Below, one piece after another: positions 1 through 9,283 of a DNA stretch of 64,000 nucleotides (the first letter of the stretch is position 1; each line of letters starts with the position of its first letter). Under the pieces are notes generated by a model. It did not search any database, had not been told where the DNA came from, and saw only the letters and a list, made by a program, of their open reading frames with translations. Origin of the DNA: Pseudomonas sp. KUIN-1 (GTDB lineage Bacteria; Pseudomonadota; Gammaproteobacteria; Pseudomonadales; Pseudomonadaceae). The position numbers were made by a program, and so were the translations under genes. The DNA lies in NCBI RefSeq assembly GCF_009176725.1, contig NZ_AP020337.1, positions 1,798,001-1,862,000 of the forward strand, given 5' to 3'.

Positions 1-170
1 CACTGAGCAACGCCGTCGTTGTGAAAAATCGGGGTGAGGGGTGCGCAGGTCCGGCCGTGAGTCGATCGCTATCCTTTCATCGTCGTCCATATACGAATTT
101 ATCCGAGGGCATGCGACTGGCGTTTGATTTGTCAGTCGTTCGAGCCACACCGGTACTGGAGATATAAAGC

Positions 171-1091
171 ATGAGCAACTGGTTGGTAGACAAACTGATC
201 CCATCGATCATGCGTTCCGAGGTCAAGAAGAGCTCGGTTCCCGAAGGCCTCTGGCACAAATGCCCGTCCTGTGAGGCGGTGCTGTATCGCCCTGAGCTGG
301 AAAAGACCCTGGACGTCTGCCCCAAGTGCAACCACCACATGCGTATCGGCGCACGTGCACGACTGAACATTTTTCTGGACGTCGAAGGGCGCGAAGAGCT
401 GGGTGCCGATCTTGAGCCGGTCGACCGTCTGAAATTCCGCGACGGCAAGAAGTACAAGGATCGCCTGACCGCTGCGCAGAAGCAGACCGGTGAAAAGGAC
501 GCGCTGATTTCCATGAGTGGCACCTTGCTGGGCATGCCGGTGGTGGCTTCGGCATTCGAATTCTCGTTCATGGGCGGTTCGATGGGTGCCATTGTCGGCG
601 AGCGTTTCGTACGTGCCGCCAACTACGCGCTGGAAAATCGCTGTCCGTTCGTCTGCTTCGCCGCTTCCGGCGGTGCGCGGATGCAGGAAGCGCTGATCTC
701 GCTGATGCAGATGGCCAAGACGTCTGCCGTTCTGGCGCGCCTTCGCGAAGAAGGGCTGCCGTTCATCTCGGTGCTGACCGACCCGGTCTACGGTGGCGTT
801 TCCGCCAGCCTGGCCATGCTGGGTGACGTTATCGTCGCCGAGCCCAAGGCGCTGATCGGTTTTGCCGGTCCGCGGGTCATCGAGCAAACTGTTCGCGAGA
901 AGCTGCCTGAAGGCTTCCAGCGCAGCGAATTCCTGCTGGATCACGGCGCTATCGACATGATCGTCTCGCGCAGCGAGCTTCGTCCGCGCCTGGGTAACCT
1001 GCTGGCACAGATGATGAACCTGCCGACCCCTCGTTTTGTCGCCCCCGTTATCGAGCCAATCGTCGTCCCGCCGGCCCCTGCGACGATATGA
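171..1091 (+). CDS. accD: Acetyl-CoA carboxylase carboxyltransferase subunit beta
   Basis: The product carries half of the carboxyltransferase that moves CO2 from carboxybiotin to acetyl-CoA, making malonyl-CoA for fatty acid synthesis; its partner AccA is not in the window. The 306-residue protein has the N-terminal zinc ribbon (Cys31, Cys34, Cys50, Cys53) followed by the crotonase-like carboxyltransferase fold, with Gly-rich stretches such as [11 protein letters not shown]. Length is normal for the family. GGAG lies about 8 bases before the ATG. The stop overlaps the folC start by four bases (ATGA), so the two are probably translationally coupled. Confidence 0.98.
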   Translation: MSNWLVDKLIPSIMRSEVKKSSVPEGLWHKCPSCEAVLYRPELEKTLDVCPKCNHHMRIGARARLNIFLDVEGREELGADLEPVDRLKFRDGKKYKDRLTAAQKQTGEKDALISMSGTLLGMPVVASAFEFSFMGGSMGAIVGERFVRAANYALENRCPFVCFAASGGARMQEALISLMQMAKTSAVLARLREEGLPFISVLTDPVYGGVSASLAMLGDVIVAEPKALIGFAGPRVIEQTVREKLPEGFQRSEFLLDHGAIDMIVSRSELRPRLGNLLAQMMNLPTPRFVAPVIEPIVVPPAPATI

Positions 1092-2392
1092 CTTCTACGT
1101 CCCTGAGCGACTGGCTCGCTTACCTGGAGCAACTGCATCCGTCTGCCATCGACATGGGGCTGGACCGGTCTCGACAGGTGGCGCTGCAGCTGGGGCTTAC
1201 CCGCCCGGCGCGCCGGGTGATCACGGTGACGGGCACCAACGGCAAGGGTTCAACCTGCGCCTTTGTCGCCGCCTTGTTGCAGGCTCAGGGCCTGAAGGTC
1301 GGTGTCTACAGTTCCCCGCATCTGATTCGCTATAACGAGCGGGTAAAGGTGCAGGGCGTCGAGGCAACCGACCTGGAGTTATGCGATGCCTTCGCTGCGG
1401 TCGAAGCGGCACGCGGCGACGTCACCCTGACTTATTTCGAAATGGGCACGCTGGCGGCATTCTGGCTGTTCGAGCAGGCCCGGCTCGATGCGGTCGTTCT
1501 GGAAGTCGGTCTGGGCGGTCGCCTGGATGCGGTCAATCTCGTCGATGCGGATATGGCGCTGGTCACCAGTATCGGGGTCGATCATGCCGAGTACCTGGGC
1601 GACACCCGTGAGTCGGTCGCCTTCGAGAAAGCCGGGATCTTTCGCGCAGGTTGTCCTGCGCTGTGCGGTGATCCGGCGCCACCCGAGCCGCTGCTGGCCA
1701 AAGCCCGCGAGCTGGGCTGTCCGTTGTTGTTGCGTGGCCGGGATTTCGATCTTTCCATAGGCGATGACAGCTGGGACTGGCGCGGTGTCGCTCACGGCGA
1801 ACAGATCGAGCTGCGCGGTCTGCCGCTGCTCGACCTGCCCATGCAGAATGCAGCGCTGGCGCTTCAGGCCTTCGCCCTGCTGGGGTATCCATTGCAACCG
1901 GATGCGACAGGCAAGGTACTTGCCGAGACCCGGCTCGCCGGTCGTCTCGATCGCAGGGTCGTCAAGTGGCACGGCAAGTCGCTCAACCTGCTGCTGGATG
2001 TAGGCCATAACCCCCACGCGGCACAGTTTTTGGGGCAGCGCCTGGCGCGGCAGCCGGTTGGCGGCAAGCGTCGTGCGGTGTTTGGCCTGCTCAGCGACAA
2101 GGATCTCGACGGTGTGGTCGCGCACCTGGCGCCGGTCATTGAAGAGTGGGCCGTTGCGCCGCTTCCGACCTCGCGCAGCCGGCCGGCAGAGGAGTTGCAG
2201 ACGGCCTTGCAGAACCTTGGGGCCCGCGTGACGTCCTATCAGAGTATCGCGTTGGCGCTGGAAGCTCAGTGCGCGCATGCCACGCCCGATGACGAGATTC
2301 TGCTGTTCGGTTCATTTTACTGTGTTGCCGAGGCCCTTGAATGGTTGGCCCGGTACACCGATGAGGACGCTGCAAATGGCTTTGCTGGATAA
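1088..2392 (+). CDS. folC: Bifunctional folylpolyglutamate synthase / dihydrofolate synthase
   Basis: The enzyme joins glutamate to dihydropteroate and then extends the polyglutamate tail of folates, using ATP. The 434-residue protein shows the Mur-ligase-type P-loop TGTNGKGS at residues 48-55, the [12 protein letters not shown] segment that follows it in FolC, and a C-terminal domain with DVGHNPHAA. The ATG overlaps the accD stop. The 3' end overlaps the next gene by 17 bases, so accD, folC and the SPOR protein look like one transcript. Confidence 0.97.
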   Translation: MTSTSLSDWLAYLEQLHPSAIDMGLDRSRQVALQLGLTRPARRVITVTGTNGKGSTCAFVAALLQAQGLKVGVYSSPHLIRYNERVKVQGVEATDLELCDAFAAVEAARGDVTLTYFEMGTLAAFWLFEQARLDAVVLEVGLGGRLDAVNLVDADMALVTSIGVDHAEYLGDTRESVAFEKAGIFRAGCPALCGDPAPPEPLLAKARELGCPLLLRGRDFDLSIGDDSWDWRGVAHGEQIELRGLPLLDLPMQNAALALQAFALLGYPLQPDATGKVLAETRLAGRLDRRVVKWHGKSLNLLLDVGHNPHAAQFLGQRLARQPVGGKRRAVFGLLSDKDLDGVVAHLAPVIEEWAVAPLPTSRSRPAEELQTALQNLGARVTSYQSIALALEAQCAHATPDDEILLFGSFYCVAEALEWLARYTDEDAANGFAG

Positions 2393-3029
2393 CGTATTCA
2401 AGCAGCGAATGGTGGGAGCACTGGTGCTGATCGCCGTGGCGGTCATCTTCCTGCCCATGCTTTTCACGCGTGAAGATGAAACACGTCAGGTGCAGGTCGA
2501 GGCCCCAGCCGCGCCCCAGGCGCCCGCGGCTTCGCAGGTGCGGGTCGATCCGGTGCCTGTTCCGGAGCCTCAGGTTCTGCCTCAGGAGCCTGTGCCGGGT
2601 GACGATGACATGAGCAGCAGCCAGCCGCCTTCCATGCCGATCGCGCCTGCGCCGACCGCCCAGACCGCACCTGCCGCTCCGGCCTCCAAAGCAACTGCCA
2701 AACCTGCACCTGCACCTGCACCGGCGACAGCGGCTGCACCTGCGGCCCCCGCCAAACCTGCGGCACCTGCTGGCGTCGACGCCAACGGCCTGTCGATCAG
2801 CTGGTCGGTGCAGTTGGCGAGCATGTCCAATCGTGCGAATGCCGACAATCTGCAAAAAACGCTGCGCACCCAGGGCTACAATGCCTACATTCGCACCGCT
2901 GATGGTGTGAACCGGGTGTTTGTCGGCCCGCTCATCGAGCGCGCCGAGGCCGATCGTCTGCGTGATCAGCTCGACAAGCAGCAAAAGCTCAAGGGTATTG
3001 TGGTGCGCTTTCAGCCCGAGCGCGGTTGA
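2376..3029 (+). CDS. SPOR domain-containing inner-membrane protein (DedD-like)
   Basis: This 217-residue protein has a short cytoplasmic start ([11 protein letters not shown]), one membrane anchor at about residues 12-30, a long Ala/Pro-rich periplasmic linker (about 40-135) and a C-terminal SPOR domain (about 143-217). SPOR domains bind peptidoglycan stripped of stem peptides at the division septum, so a DedD-like role in cell division is inferred from architecture and position. An upstream in-frame ATG at 2277 would lie deep inside folC; the start at 2376 gives the canonical N-terminus and is preferred. Confidence 0.9.
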   Translation: MALLDNVFKQRMVGALVLIAVAVIFLPMLFTREDETRQVQVEAPAAPQAPAASQVRVDPVPVPEPQVLPQEPVPGDDDMSSSQPPSMPIAPAPTAQTAPAAPASKATAKPAPAPAPATAAAPAAPAKPAAPAGVDANGLSISWSVQLASMSNRANADNLQKTLRTQGYNAYIRTADGVNRVFVGPLIERAEADRLRDQLDKQQKLKGIVVRFQPERG

Positions 3030-3147
3030 CCGTTCGGCACCTGGTGCCCCTGGCACAAAGGAAAATGCCTCGCGCCGGTAATCGCTGCTTACCGGCAGGC
3101 GGGCGCTCTGCTAAAATGCGCCGCCTTATCCGTCTGCAGGCTGCAAC

Positions 3148-3735
3148 GTGCCATTTACTCCGGTTGACTGGGCAATTCTCGGAATTGTCGCCATCTCCGC
3201 CCTGATCAGTCTGAAGCGCGGCTTCGTAAAAGAAGCACTGTCGTTGACGACGTGGATCATTGCAGGTGTTGTGGCCTGGATGTTTGGCGCAGGGCTGTCG
3301 CAGTATCTGGTCAATTACATAGAAACACCTTCGGCCCGCGTGATCGCGAGCTGTACCATTCTTTTTGTCGCCACCCTGCTGGTAGGCGCCATGGTCAATT
3401 TTCTGATAGGCGAGCTGATTCGCGTCACCGGGCTTTCCGGGACCGATCGTTTTCTCGGCATGGTCTTCGGCGCAGCGCGCGGAGGCCTGCTTGTCGTTGT
3501 GGCGGTAGGGCTGTTGAGCCTGGGGCCGGTGCAACAGGATCAATGGTGGCAGCAGTCCAGGCTGGTGCCGCAATTTCTCATGGTCGCTGACTGGTCGAAA
3601 AACCTGATTCTCGGGATGTCCAGCAAGTGGCTCGCCAGCGGCATCAGCGTACCCGCTGACATGCCGTTCAAGGAACAGATCCTGCCGTCTACAATGCCGC
3701 AGGATGTGCTCGGTAAATCCAGTTCCACTAAGTAG
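3148..3735 (+). CDS. cvpA: CvpA family inner-membrane protein
   Basis: The protein has 195 residues with four to five hydrophobic segments (about 5-25, 30-52, 65-88, 100-125) and starts with GTG (VPFTPVDWAILGIVAISALISLKRG). CvpA is required for colicin V production in E. coli and is found next to purF in many proteobacteria; its molecular role is unsettled. It ends 12 bases before purF, and the two are probably cotranscribed. Confidence 0.93.
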   Translation: MPFTPVDWAILGIVAISALISLKRGFVKEALSLTTWIIAGVVAWMFGAGLSQYLVNYIETPSARVIASCTILFVATLLVGAMVNFLIGELIRVTGLSGTDRFLGMVFGAARGGLLVVVAVGLLSLGPVQQDQWWQQSRLVPQFLMVADWSKNLILGMSSKWLASGISVPADMPFKEQILPSTMPQDVLGKSSSTK

Positions 3736-3747
3736 GGGTTGTGTCGC

Positions 3748-5256
3748 ATGTGTGGCATCGTCGGTATCGTCGGCAAGTCGAACGTCAATCAGGCGCTGTA
3801 TGACGCGCTTACCGTCCTCCAGCACCGCGGCCAGGACGCTGCCGGTATCGTAACCAGCCATGATGGCCGGTTATTCCTGCGCAAGGACAACGGATTGGTG
3901 CGCGATGTGTTTCATCAACGTCATATGCAGCGTCTGGTCGGGCATATGGGCATCGGTCACGTGCGTTACCCCACCGCGGGCAGTTCGACGTCGGCCGAGG
4001 CTCAGCCGTTTTACGTCAACTCGCCTTACGGCATCACGCTGGCGCACAACGGCAACCTCACCAACGTCGAGCAGCTGGCCAAGGAAATTTACGAGTCCGA
4101 CCTGCGCCATGTGAACACCAATTCCGATTCGGAAGTGCTGCTCAACGTGTTCGCCCATGAACTGGCCGTGCGTGGCAAGTTGCAGCCAACCGAAGAGGAT
4201 ATCTTCGCGGCCGTGACCGACGTGCACAATCGCTGCCGCGGTGGTTATGCGGTCGTAGCCATGATCACCGGCTACGGTATCGTCGGCTTCCGTGACCCGG
4301 ACGCCATTCGTCCTATCGTGTTCGGCCAGCGTCACACCGACGAAGGCGTCGAGTACATGATCGCCTCGGAAAGCGTATCGCTGGACGTGCTGGGCTTTAC
4401 CCTGATTCGCGACCTTGCACCGGGCGAAGCGGTCTACATCACCGAAGACGGCAAGCTGCACACCCGTCAGTGCGCGGCCAACCCCAAATACGCTCCGTGT
4501 ATCTTCGAGCACGTCTATCTGGCGCGCCCGGATTCGATCATCGACGGTATCTCGGTCTACAAGGCGCGCCTGCGCATGGGCGAGAAGCTGGCCGACAAGA
4601 TCCTGCGCGAGCGTCCGGATCACGATATCGACGTGGTCATCCCGATTCCGGACACCAGCCGTACTGCGGCGCTGGAGCTGGCCAACCATCTGGGCGTCAA
4701 GTTCCGCGAAGGCTTCGTCAAGAACCGTTACATCGGCCGGACCTTCATCATGCCGGGCCAGGCTGCGCGCAAGAAATCCGTACGCCAGAAGCTCAACGCC
4801 ATCGAGCTGGAGTTCCGCGGCAAGAACGTGATGCTGGTGGATGACTCCATCGTACGCGGCACGACCTGCAAGCAGATCATCCAGATGGCCCGCGAAGCCG
4901 GTGCCAAGAATGTCTACTTCTGTTCTGCAGCCCCGGCTGTGCGCTACCCCAACGTCTACGGCATCGACATGCCGAGTGCTCACGAGCTGATTGCCCACAA
5001 CCGCACCACGCAGGACGTGGCCGACCTCATCGGTGCCGACTGGCTGGTCTATCAGGACCTGAATGACCTGATCGAAGCGGTCAGCGGCAGCAAGAAAATC
5101 AAGATCGACAACTTCGATTGCTCGGTTTTCGACGGCAAGTACGTGACCGGCGACATCGACGAGCATTATTTGAACCGGATCGAGAGCGCGCGTAATGACG
5201 CCTCCAAGATCAAGACTCAGGCAGTGAGCGCGATCATCGATCTGTACAACAACTAA
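3748..5256 (+). CDS. purF: Amidophosphoribosyltransferase
   Basis: PurF catalyses the first committed step of purine synthesis, turning PRPP and glutamine into 5-phosphoribosylamine. The protein begins [10 protein letters not shown]; Cys2 is the N-terminal nucleophile of the class II glutamine amidotransferase domain (about 1-240), which fixes the start at the ATG at 3748 and not at the TTG three codons upstream. The phosphoribosyltransferase domain carries the PRPP loop [17 protein letters not shown]. At 502 residues the length is normal. Cotranscription with cvpA is likely. Confidence 0.98.
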   Translation: MCGIVGIVGKSNVNQALYDALTVLQHRGQDAAGIVTSHDGRLFLRKDNGLVRDVFHQRHMQRLVGHMGIGHVRYPTAGSSTSAEAQPFYVNSPYGITLAHNGNLTNVEQLAKEIYESDLRHVNTNSDSEVLLNVFAHELAVRGKLQPTEEDIFAAVTDVHNRCRGGYAVVAMITGYGIVGFRDPDAIRPIVFGQRHTDEGVEYMIASESVSLDVLGFTLIRDLAPGEAVYITEDGKLHTRQCAANPKYAPCIFEHVYLARPDSIIDGISVYKARLRMGEKLADKILRERPDHDIDVVIPIPDTSRTAALELANHLGVKFREGFVKNRYIGRTFIMPGQAARKKSVRQKLNAIELEFRGKNVMLVDDSIVRGTTCKQIIQMAREAGAKNVYFCSAAPAVRYPNVYGIDMPSAHELIAHNRTTQDVADLIGADWLVYQDLNDLIEAVSGSKKIKIDNFDCSVFDGKYVTGDIDEHYLNRIESARNDASKIKTQAVSAIIDLYNN

Positions 5257-5276
5257 TTGGGCAAGGAGTGGGCGGC

Positions 5277-6488
5277 ATGACTCAGGAATGGGATGCAGGT
5301 CGGCTGGACAGCGACCTTGAAGGCGTAGGTTTCGATACCCTAGCCGTACGTGCCGGGCATCACCGCACACCGGAAGGAGAGCATGGCGAGCCCATGTTCT
5401 TCACCTCCAGTTACGTATTTCGCACCGCCGCCGACGCGGCTGCGCGTTTCTCCGGTGAGGTGCCGGGCAACGTCTACTCGCGTTACACCAACCCGACGGT
5501 GCGTTCGTTCGAAGAGCGCATTGCCGCACTGGAAGGTGCCGAGCAGGCCGTCGCTACGGCGACCGGCATGGCGGCAACCCTGGCTGTGGTGATGAGCCTG
5601 TGCAGCGCCGGTGATCATGTGCTGGTGTCACGCAGCGTCTTCGGCTCGACCATCAGCCTGTTCGACAAGTACTTCAAGCGCTTTGGTGTCGAGGTGGATT
5701 ACGTTCCTCTCGCCGATCTGAGCGGCTGGGACGCGGCGATCAAGCCCAACACCAAAATGCTCTTCGTCGAATCGCCGTCCAATCCCCTGGCTGAGCTGGT
5801 CGACATCGCGGCGCTGGCCGAGATCGCCCACGCCAAGGGCGCGATGCTGATCGTCGACAACTGTTTCTGCACGCCGGCCTTGCAGCAGCCGCTGTTGCTG
5901 GGCGCTGATATTGTCGTGCATTCGGCCACCAAGTTCATCGACGGCCAGGGCCGTTGCATGGGCGGCGTGGTTGCCGGGCGCAGCGAGCAGATGAAAGAAG
6001 TGGTCGGCTTCCTGCGTACTGCCGGGCCGACGCTCAGCCCGTTCAACGCGTGGATCTTCCTTAAGGGCCTCGAAACCCTGAACCTGCGGATGCGCGCTCA
6101 CTGTGCCAATGCTCAGGCACTGGCCGAGTGGCTCGAGCAGCAGGACGGCATCGAAAAAGTCCATTACGCCGGACTGAAGAGTCACCCGCAGCACGAGTTG
6201 GCCCAGCGTCAGCAAAAGGGTTTCGGCGCTGTGGTGAGCTTCGAGGTCAAGGGCGGCAAGGACGGCGCATGGCGCTTCATCGATGCCACACGACTGATTT
6301 CGATCACTGCCAACCTGGGTGACAGCAAAACCACGATCACTCACCCGAGTACCACCTCTCACGGTCGCCTGGCACCTCAGGAGCGTGAAGCCGCAGGTAT
6401 TCGCGACAGCCTGATTCGGGTTGCAGTGGGGCTGGAAGACCTGGCTGACCTGCAGGCTGACCTGGCTCGTGGTCTGGCGGCGTTGTGA
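5277..6488 (+). CDS. metZ: O-succinylhomoserine sulfhydrylase
   Basis: MetZ is a PLP enzyme that makes homocysteine directly from O-succinylhomoserine and sulfide in methionine synthesis. The 403-residue protein has the Cys/Met-metabolism PLP fold with the Schiff-base lysine in [10 protein letters not shown] and the YTNPTV motif near residue 70. AAGGAG at 5263-5268 gives eight-base spacing to the ATG at 5277. It sits 20 bases after purF, as in other Pseudomonas, and its stop overlaps the next gene by four bases (GTGA). Confidence 0.95.
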   Translation: MTQEWDAGRLDSDLEGVGFDTLAVRAGHHRTPEGEHGEPMFFTSSYVFRTAADAAARFSGEVPGNVYSRYTNPTVRSFEERIAALEGAEQAVATATGMAATLAVVMSLCSAGDHVLVSRSVFGSTISLFDKYFKRFGVEVDYVPLADLSGWDAAIKPNTKMLFVESPSNPLAELVDIAALAEIAHAKGAMLIVDNCFCTPALQQPLLLGADIVVHSATKFIDGQGRCMGGVVAGRSEQMKEVVGFLRTAGPTLSPFNAWIFLKGLETLNLRMRAHCANAQALAEWLEQQDGIEKVHYAGLKSHPQHELAQRQQKGFGAVVSFEVKGGKDGAWRFIDATRLISITANLGDSKTTITHPSTTSHGRLAPQEREAAGIRDSLIRVAVGLEDLADLQADLARGLAAL

Positions 6489-7303
6489 GTAGCGAGGCCA
6501 GCAATCCGGCCAGTGGCAAGCCGGGCGAGGAGTGGGCGTTGAAATTTGCCAGTGTCCACAACGGTCGTGTCGCTCTGGTGACCGGTGCCGCTCGCGGTAT
6601 CGGGCTCGGCATTGCAGCGTGGCTGATTGCCGAAGGCTGGCAAGTGGTGCTGACCGATCTGGATCGTGCGCGTGGCTCGAAAGTGGCTGGTGCGCTGGGT
6701 GAAAATGCCCTGTTCATTGCCATGGACGTTGCCAGTGAAGAGCAGGTCGCAGCGGGCGTGGCCGAGGTGCTTCGGCAGTTCGGTCGTCTCGATGCGCTGG
6801 TGTGCAACGCTGCGATCGCCGACCCGCACAACACGACGCTGGAAAGCCTTGAGCTGTCGCACTGGAACCGTGTGCTGGCAGTCAACCTCGGCGGTCCGAT
6901 GCTGCTGGCCAAGCATTGTGCGCCATACCTGCGTGCGCATTGCGGCAGCATCGTCAACCTGACCTCCACACGCTCTCGCCAGTCGGAGGCCGATACCGAA
7001 GCTTATGCAGCCAGCAAGGGCGGTCTTATGGCGCTGACACATGCGCTGGCGATCAGCCTGGGGCCGGAGATTCGCGTCAACGCTGTCAGCCCTGGCTGGA
7101 TCGACGCGCGTGACCCCTCGTTGCGCAGAGCCGAGCCGTTGTCCGAGACCGATCATGCCCAGCACCCGGCCGGCAGGGTAGGGACGGTGGAGGATGTTGC
7201 GGCGATGGTTGCCTGGCTGTTGTCCAGAAACGCCGGTTTCGTCACCGGGCAGGAGTTCGTGGTCGACGGCGGCATGACGCGCAAGATGGTGTACGCCGAG
7301 TAG
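6485..7303 (+). CDS. SDR family oxidoreductase
   Basis: This is a short-chain dehydrogenase/reductase of about 250-272 residues with a Rossmann fold. It shows the cofactor motif [12 protein letters not shown] in place of NNAG, an active-site YAASK, and a C-terminal [11 protein letters not shown]. The substrate is unknown. The GTG at 6485 overlaps the metZ stop; a TTG at 6539 preceded by GAGGAG gives a shorter start ([16 protein letters not shown]) that may be the real one. It is the last gene of the purF-metZ run. Confidence 0.85.
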   Translation: MSSEASNPASGKPGEEWALKFASVHNGRVALVTGAARGIGLGIAAWLIAEGWQVVLTDLDRARGSKVAGALGENALFIAMDVASEEQVAAGVAEVLRQFGRLDALVCNAAIADPHNTTLESLELSHWNRVLAVNLGGPMLLAKHCAPYLRAHCGSIVNLTSTRSRQSEADTEAYAASKGGLMALTHALAISLGPEIRVNAVSPGWIDARDPSLRRAEPLSETDHAQHPAGRVGTVEDVAAMVAWLLSRNAGFVTGQEFVVDGGMTRKMVYAE

Positions 7304-7403
7304 TTTGCGCGGGCGAGCTTCGATTGAGCTATTGCTTGTGCTTTTGGTGTGTGGTGAGGGTTTTGTGATTGAGGCGGTTTTTAAAAAAACTTCAATCAGG
7401 CTA

Positions 7404-7432
7404 TTGACTTAGGTTCGTTAGGTGCGTAAATT
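7404..7432 (+). promoter_or_regulatory. Sigma-70 promoter of the tRNA cluster
   Basis: TTGACT at 7404-7409 and TAAATT at 7427-7432 are separated by 17 bases. A GC-rich discriminator (TCGCGGCC) follows, as is usual for stable-RNA promoters under stringent control, and an A/T tract lies just upstream around 7378-7390. Start of transcription is expected near 7439, about 15 bases before tRNA-Val. Confidence 0.7.
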
Positions 7433-7453
7433 TCGCGGCCTCAACGAAGCAAA

Positions 7454-7529
7454 GGGTGATTAGCTCAGCTGGGAGAGCAGCTGCCTTACAAGCAGCGGGT
7501 CGGCGGTTCGATCCCGTCATCACCCACCA
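7454..7529 (+). tRNA. tRNA-Val (anticodon TAC)
   Basis: A 76-base cloverleaf. The acceptor stem GGGTGAT pairs with ATCACCC, the anticodon loop CTTACAA gives TAC, the T-loop is GTTCGATCC, and CCA is encoded. Confidence 0.97.
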
Positions 7530-7608
7530 TCGTTGAGTTTGAAAGCTGAAGTACGAGGGCTTTCAAAAGTGATTTTACAAAGCTTTCACGGACGCAAGTC
7601 CACAATGC

Positions 7609-7685
7609 GCAGCGGTAGTTCAGTCGGTTAGAATACCGGCCTGTCACGCCGGGGGTCGCGGGTTCGAGTCCCGTCCGCTGCGCCA
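7609..7685 (+). tRNA. tRNA-Asp (anticodon GTC), copy 1
   Basis: A 77-base cloverleaf. GCAGCGG pairs with CCGCTGC, the anticodon is GTC in CTGTCACG, the T-loop is GTTCGAGTCC, and CCA is encoded. Confidence 0.97.
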
Positions 7686-7800
7686 TATTTGTACAGATCG
7701 GGTTCGCCGGGTCTGCGATTGAAAAGCCCAAGGGTCTTTCAGTCACGTGTACAGGAAGCAGCCTACCCAAGGTTTGTTTCAAACAGGTTTACAGCGATAC

Positions 7801-7877
7801 GCAGCGGTAGTTCAGTCGGTTAGAATACCGGCCTGTCACGCCGGGGGTCGCGGGTTCGAGTCCCGTCCGCTGCGCCA
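7801..7877 (+). tRNA. tRNA-Asp (anticodon GTC), copy 2
   Basis: This is identical in sequence to the copy 192 bases upstream. The spacer between the copies differs from the Val-Asp spacer, so it is not a simple long tandem duplication. CCA is encoded. Confidence 0.97.
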
Positions 7878-7919
7878 TACACCGCTTCAAGGCCCTTGAA
7901 CTCCTTGAAGCAAACAAGA

Positions 7920-7945
7920 AAGCGGCCCTAGGGTCGCTTTTTTGT
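7920..7945 (+). terminator. Rho-independent terminator of the tRNA cluster
   Basis: AGCGGCCC and GGGTCGCT form an 8-bp stem (one G-T pair) with a two-base TA between them, so the innermost pair probably opens. Six T residues follow. It lies 43 bases after the second tRNA-Asp. Confidence 0.85.
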
Positions 7946-8112
7946 TGTCTGCGTTTTGTGTGTCTGCGAGCCGGGGTTCGTGCGCCTGGGCATGGGTTGT
8001 ATCCAAATCCTTTTGAACTGTACGTTGATCCAGCGTCGACCTTGTTGCAGACTTACCGCCATTTACCAGTTCGCAGTCTTGCTGGCAGTCTTTTCCTTCC
8101 TCAGGATTTTCG

Positions 8113-8937
8113 ATGTTTAAGCTACTGAACGTTCGTACCGCCTTCTGGATTTCTGCCGTGTTGATGGCAGCCGGCTGTTCATCGCCCAAGCAGGCGGTTT
8201 ACGATCATGAACACTTCGACGACGCTGGAACCTTCTCCCGAAGCTATCCTGCGACCGACATGGCTTACTGCGAGGCAGGGCGGCGTGCCTTGCTGAGTCA
8301 GGGCTATATCATCACCAGCAGCGATCCGAAGATGATTGCCGGCCGCAAGAGCTTCCAGCAGACCGGCGATACGCATATCGAGATCAGCTTCAATCTGGTG
8401 TGTGCCGCCGATGCGAAGGATGGCAATTCCACCATGTTTGCCAACGCCCTGCAGGACCGTTACGCGCTGAAGAAAACCAACAACTCGGCCAGCCTCGGTG
8501 TAGGCGTGCTGGGCTCCGTGTCGATGCCGATAGGCTCGACTGACGACTCGATGGTCAAGGTCGCCAGCGAGACCGTCTCGTCAGCGAAGTTCTACGAGCG
8601 CTTTTTCGGTCTGGTGGAAAACTTCCTGCCGCCTGAAGTGAAAAAGGCTGCGCATATTGTCGAGAAGCCCAAGGCCGACCTGGGTGTGCCTGACACCGCT
8701 CCCGCAGCCCCGGCGGCTCCCGCCAAGGCTGCCGCGCCTGCGAAGCTGGCGCCTGCGTCGTCAGAAAACGCGCCGAAGGCCGAGCATGCTGCCGAACCGG
8801 TTACGCCTGCTGCAAGCGAACCTGTGCCTGCGCCGTCTGAACCGGCTTCGTTCAAGACAGAAACGGTCGAAACACCGGCCGCAGAACCTGCAGAAAGTAC
8901 CACTCCCACGCCAGTCGAGCCCGCCCCGGTGCAGTAA
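8113..8937 (+). CDS. DUF2242 family lipoprotein
   Basis: The 274-residue protein begins with a lipoprotein signal (hydrophobic stretch ending in LMAAGC; Cys22 would be lipidated). A DUF2242-type domain follows at about residues 25-170 (YDHEHFDDAGTFSRSYP, ALLSQGYIITSSDP). The C-terminal third is Ala/Pro/Glu-rich low complexity (about 190-274) and probably spans the periplasm or wall. Function is unknown. It is flanked by the tRNA cluster and a repeat region, so it is likely monocistronic. Confidence 0.8.
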   Translation: MFKLLNVRTAFWISAVLMAAGCSSPKQAVYDHEHFDDAGTFSRSYPATDMAYCEAGRRALLSQGYIITSSDPKMIAGRKSFQQTGDTHIEISFNLVCAADAKDGNSTMFANALQDRYALKKTNNSASLGVGVLGSVSMPIGSTDDSMVKVASETVSSAKFYERFFGLVENFLPPEVKKAAHIVEKPKADLGVPDTAPAAPAAPAKAAAPAKLAPASSENAPKAEHAAEPVTPAASEPVPAPSEPASFKTETVETPAAEPAESTTPTPVEPAPVQ

Positions 8938-8999
8938 AGTGTGGTGCGGAGCGTCGGTAACGAAGCCTGTCTTGCCCACGCTCCGCGTCCTGCCCTTGT

Positions 9000-9247
9000 G
9001 ACGCAGAGCGTCACGAACTGCATTCCCACGCTGGAGCGTGAGGAACGATAGTCGTCAGGGATAACACCATCGTGCCCATGCTCCGCGTGGGTACGCCGGT
9101 CTGGACGCTCTGCGTCCTCTTGCGACGCAGAGCGTCACGAACTGCATTCCCACGCTGGAGCGTGAGGAACGATAGTCGTCAGGGATAACACCATCGTGCC
9201 CATGCTCCGCGTGGGTATGCCGGTCTGGACGCTCTGCGTCCTCTTGT
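9000..9247 (+). repeat. Two tandem 124-base intergenic repeats (DUF1534-type)
   Basis: Units 9000-9123 and 9124-9247 are almost identical. Each contains the short palindromes GACGCAGAGCGTC and CACGCTGGAGCGTG and a shared middle part (GTCGTCAGGGATAACACCAT). A partial third unit continues to about 9270. The region fills the gap between the DUF2242 gene and the ilvA 3' end. Related units occur at 18355-18412, 18716-19160 and 30940-31012. Confidence 0.85.
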
Positions 9248-9283
9248 GACGCGGAGCGTGAGGAACGAGAGATATCCTCGGCC

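Noticed and set aside
1..170. Possible 3' end of a trpF-like gene expected upstream of accD.
   Set aside because: Only a few bases could belong to it before the first stop; nothing can be recognised.
3871..5370. A 499-codon ORF antisense to purF.
   Set aside because: A GC-rich shadow frame; purF is intact and clearly recognised on the + strand.
7486..7782. A 98-codon ORF antisense to tRNA-Val and tRNA-Asp (translation contains GLEPATPGVTGRYSNRLNYR).
   Set aside because: It is a reverse-strand translation of tRNA genes, a well-known spurious protein in databases.
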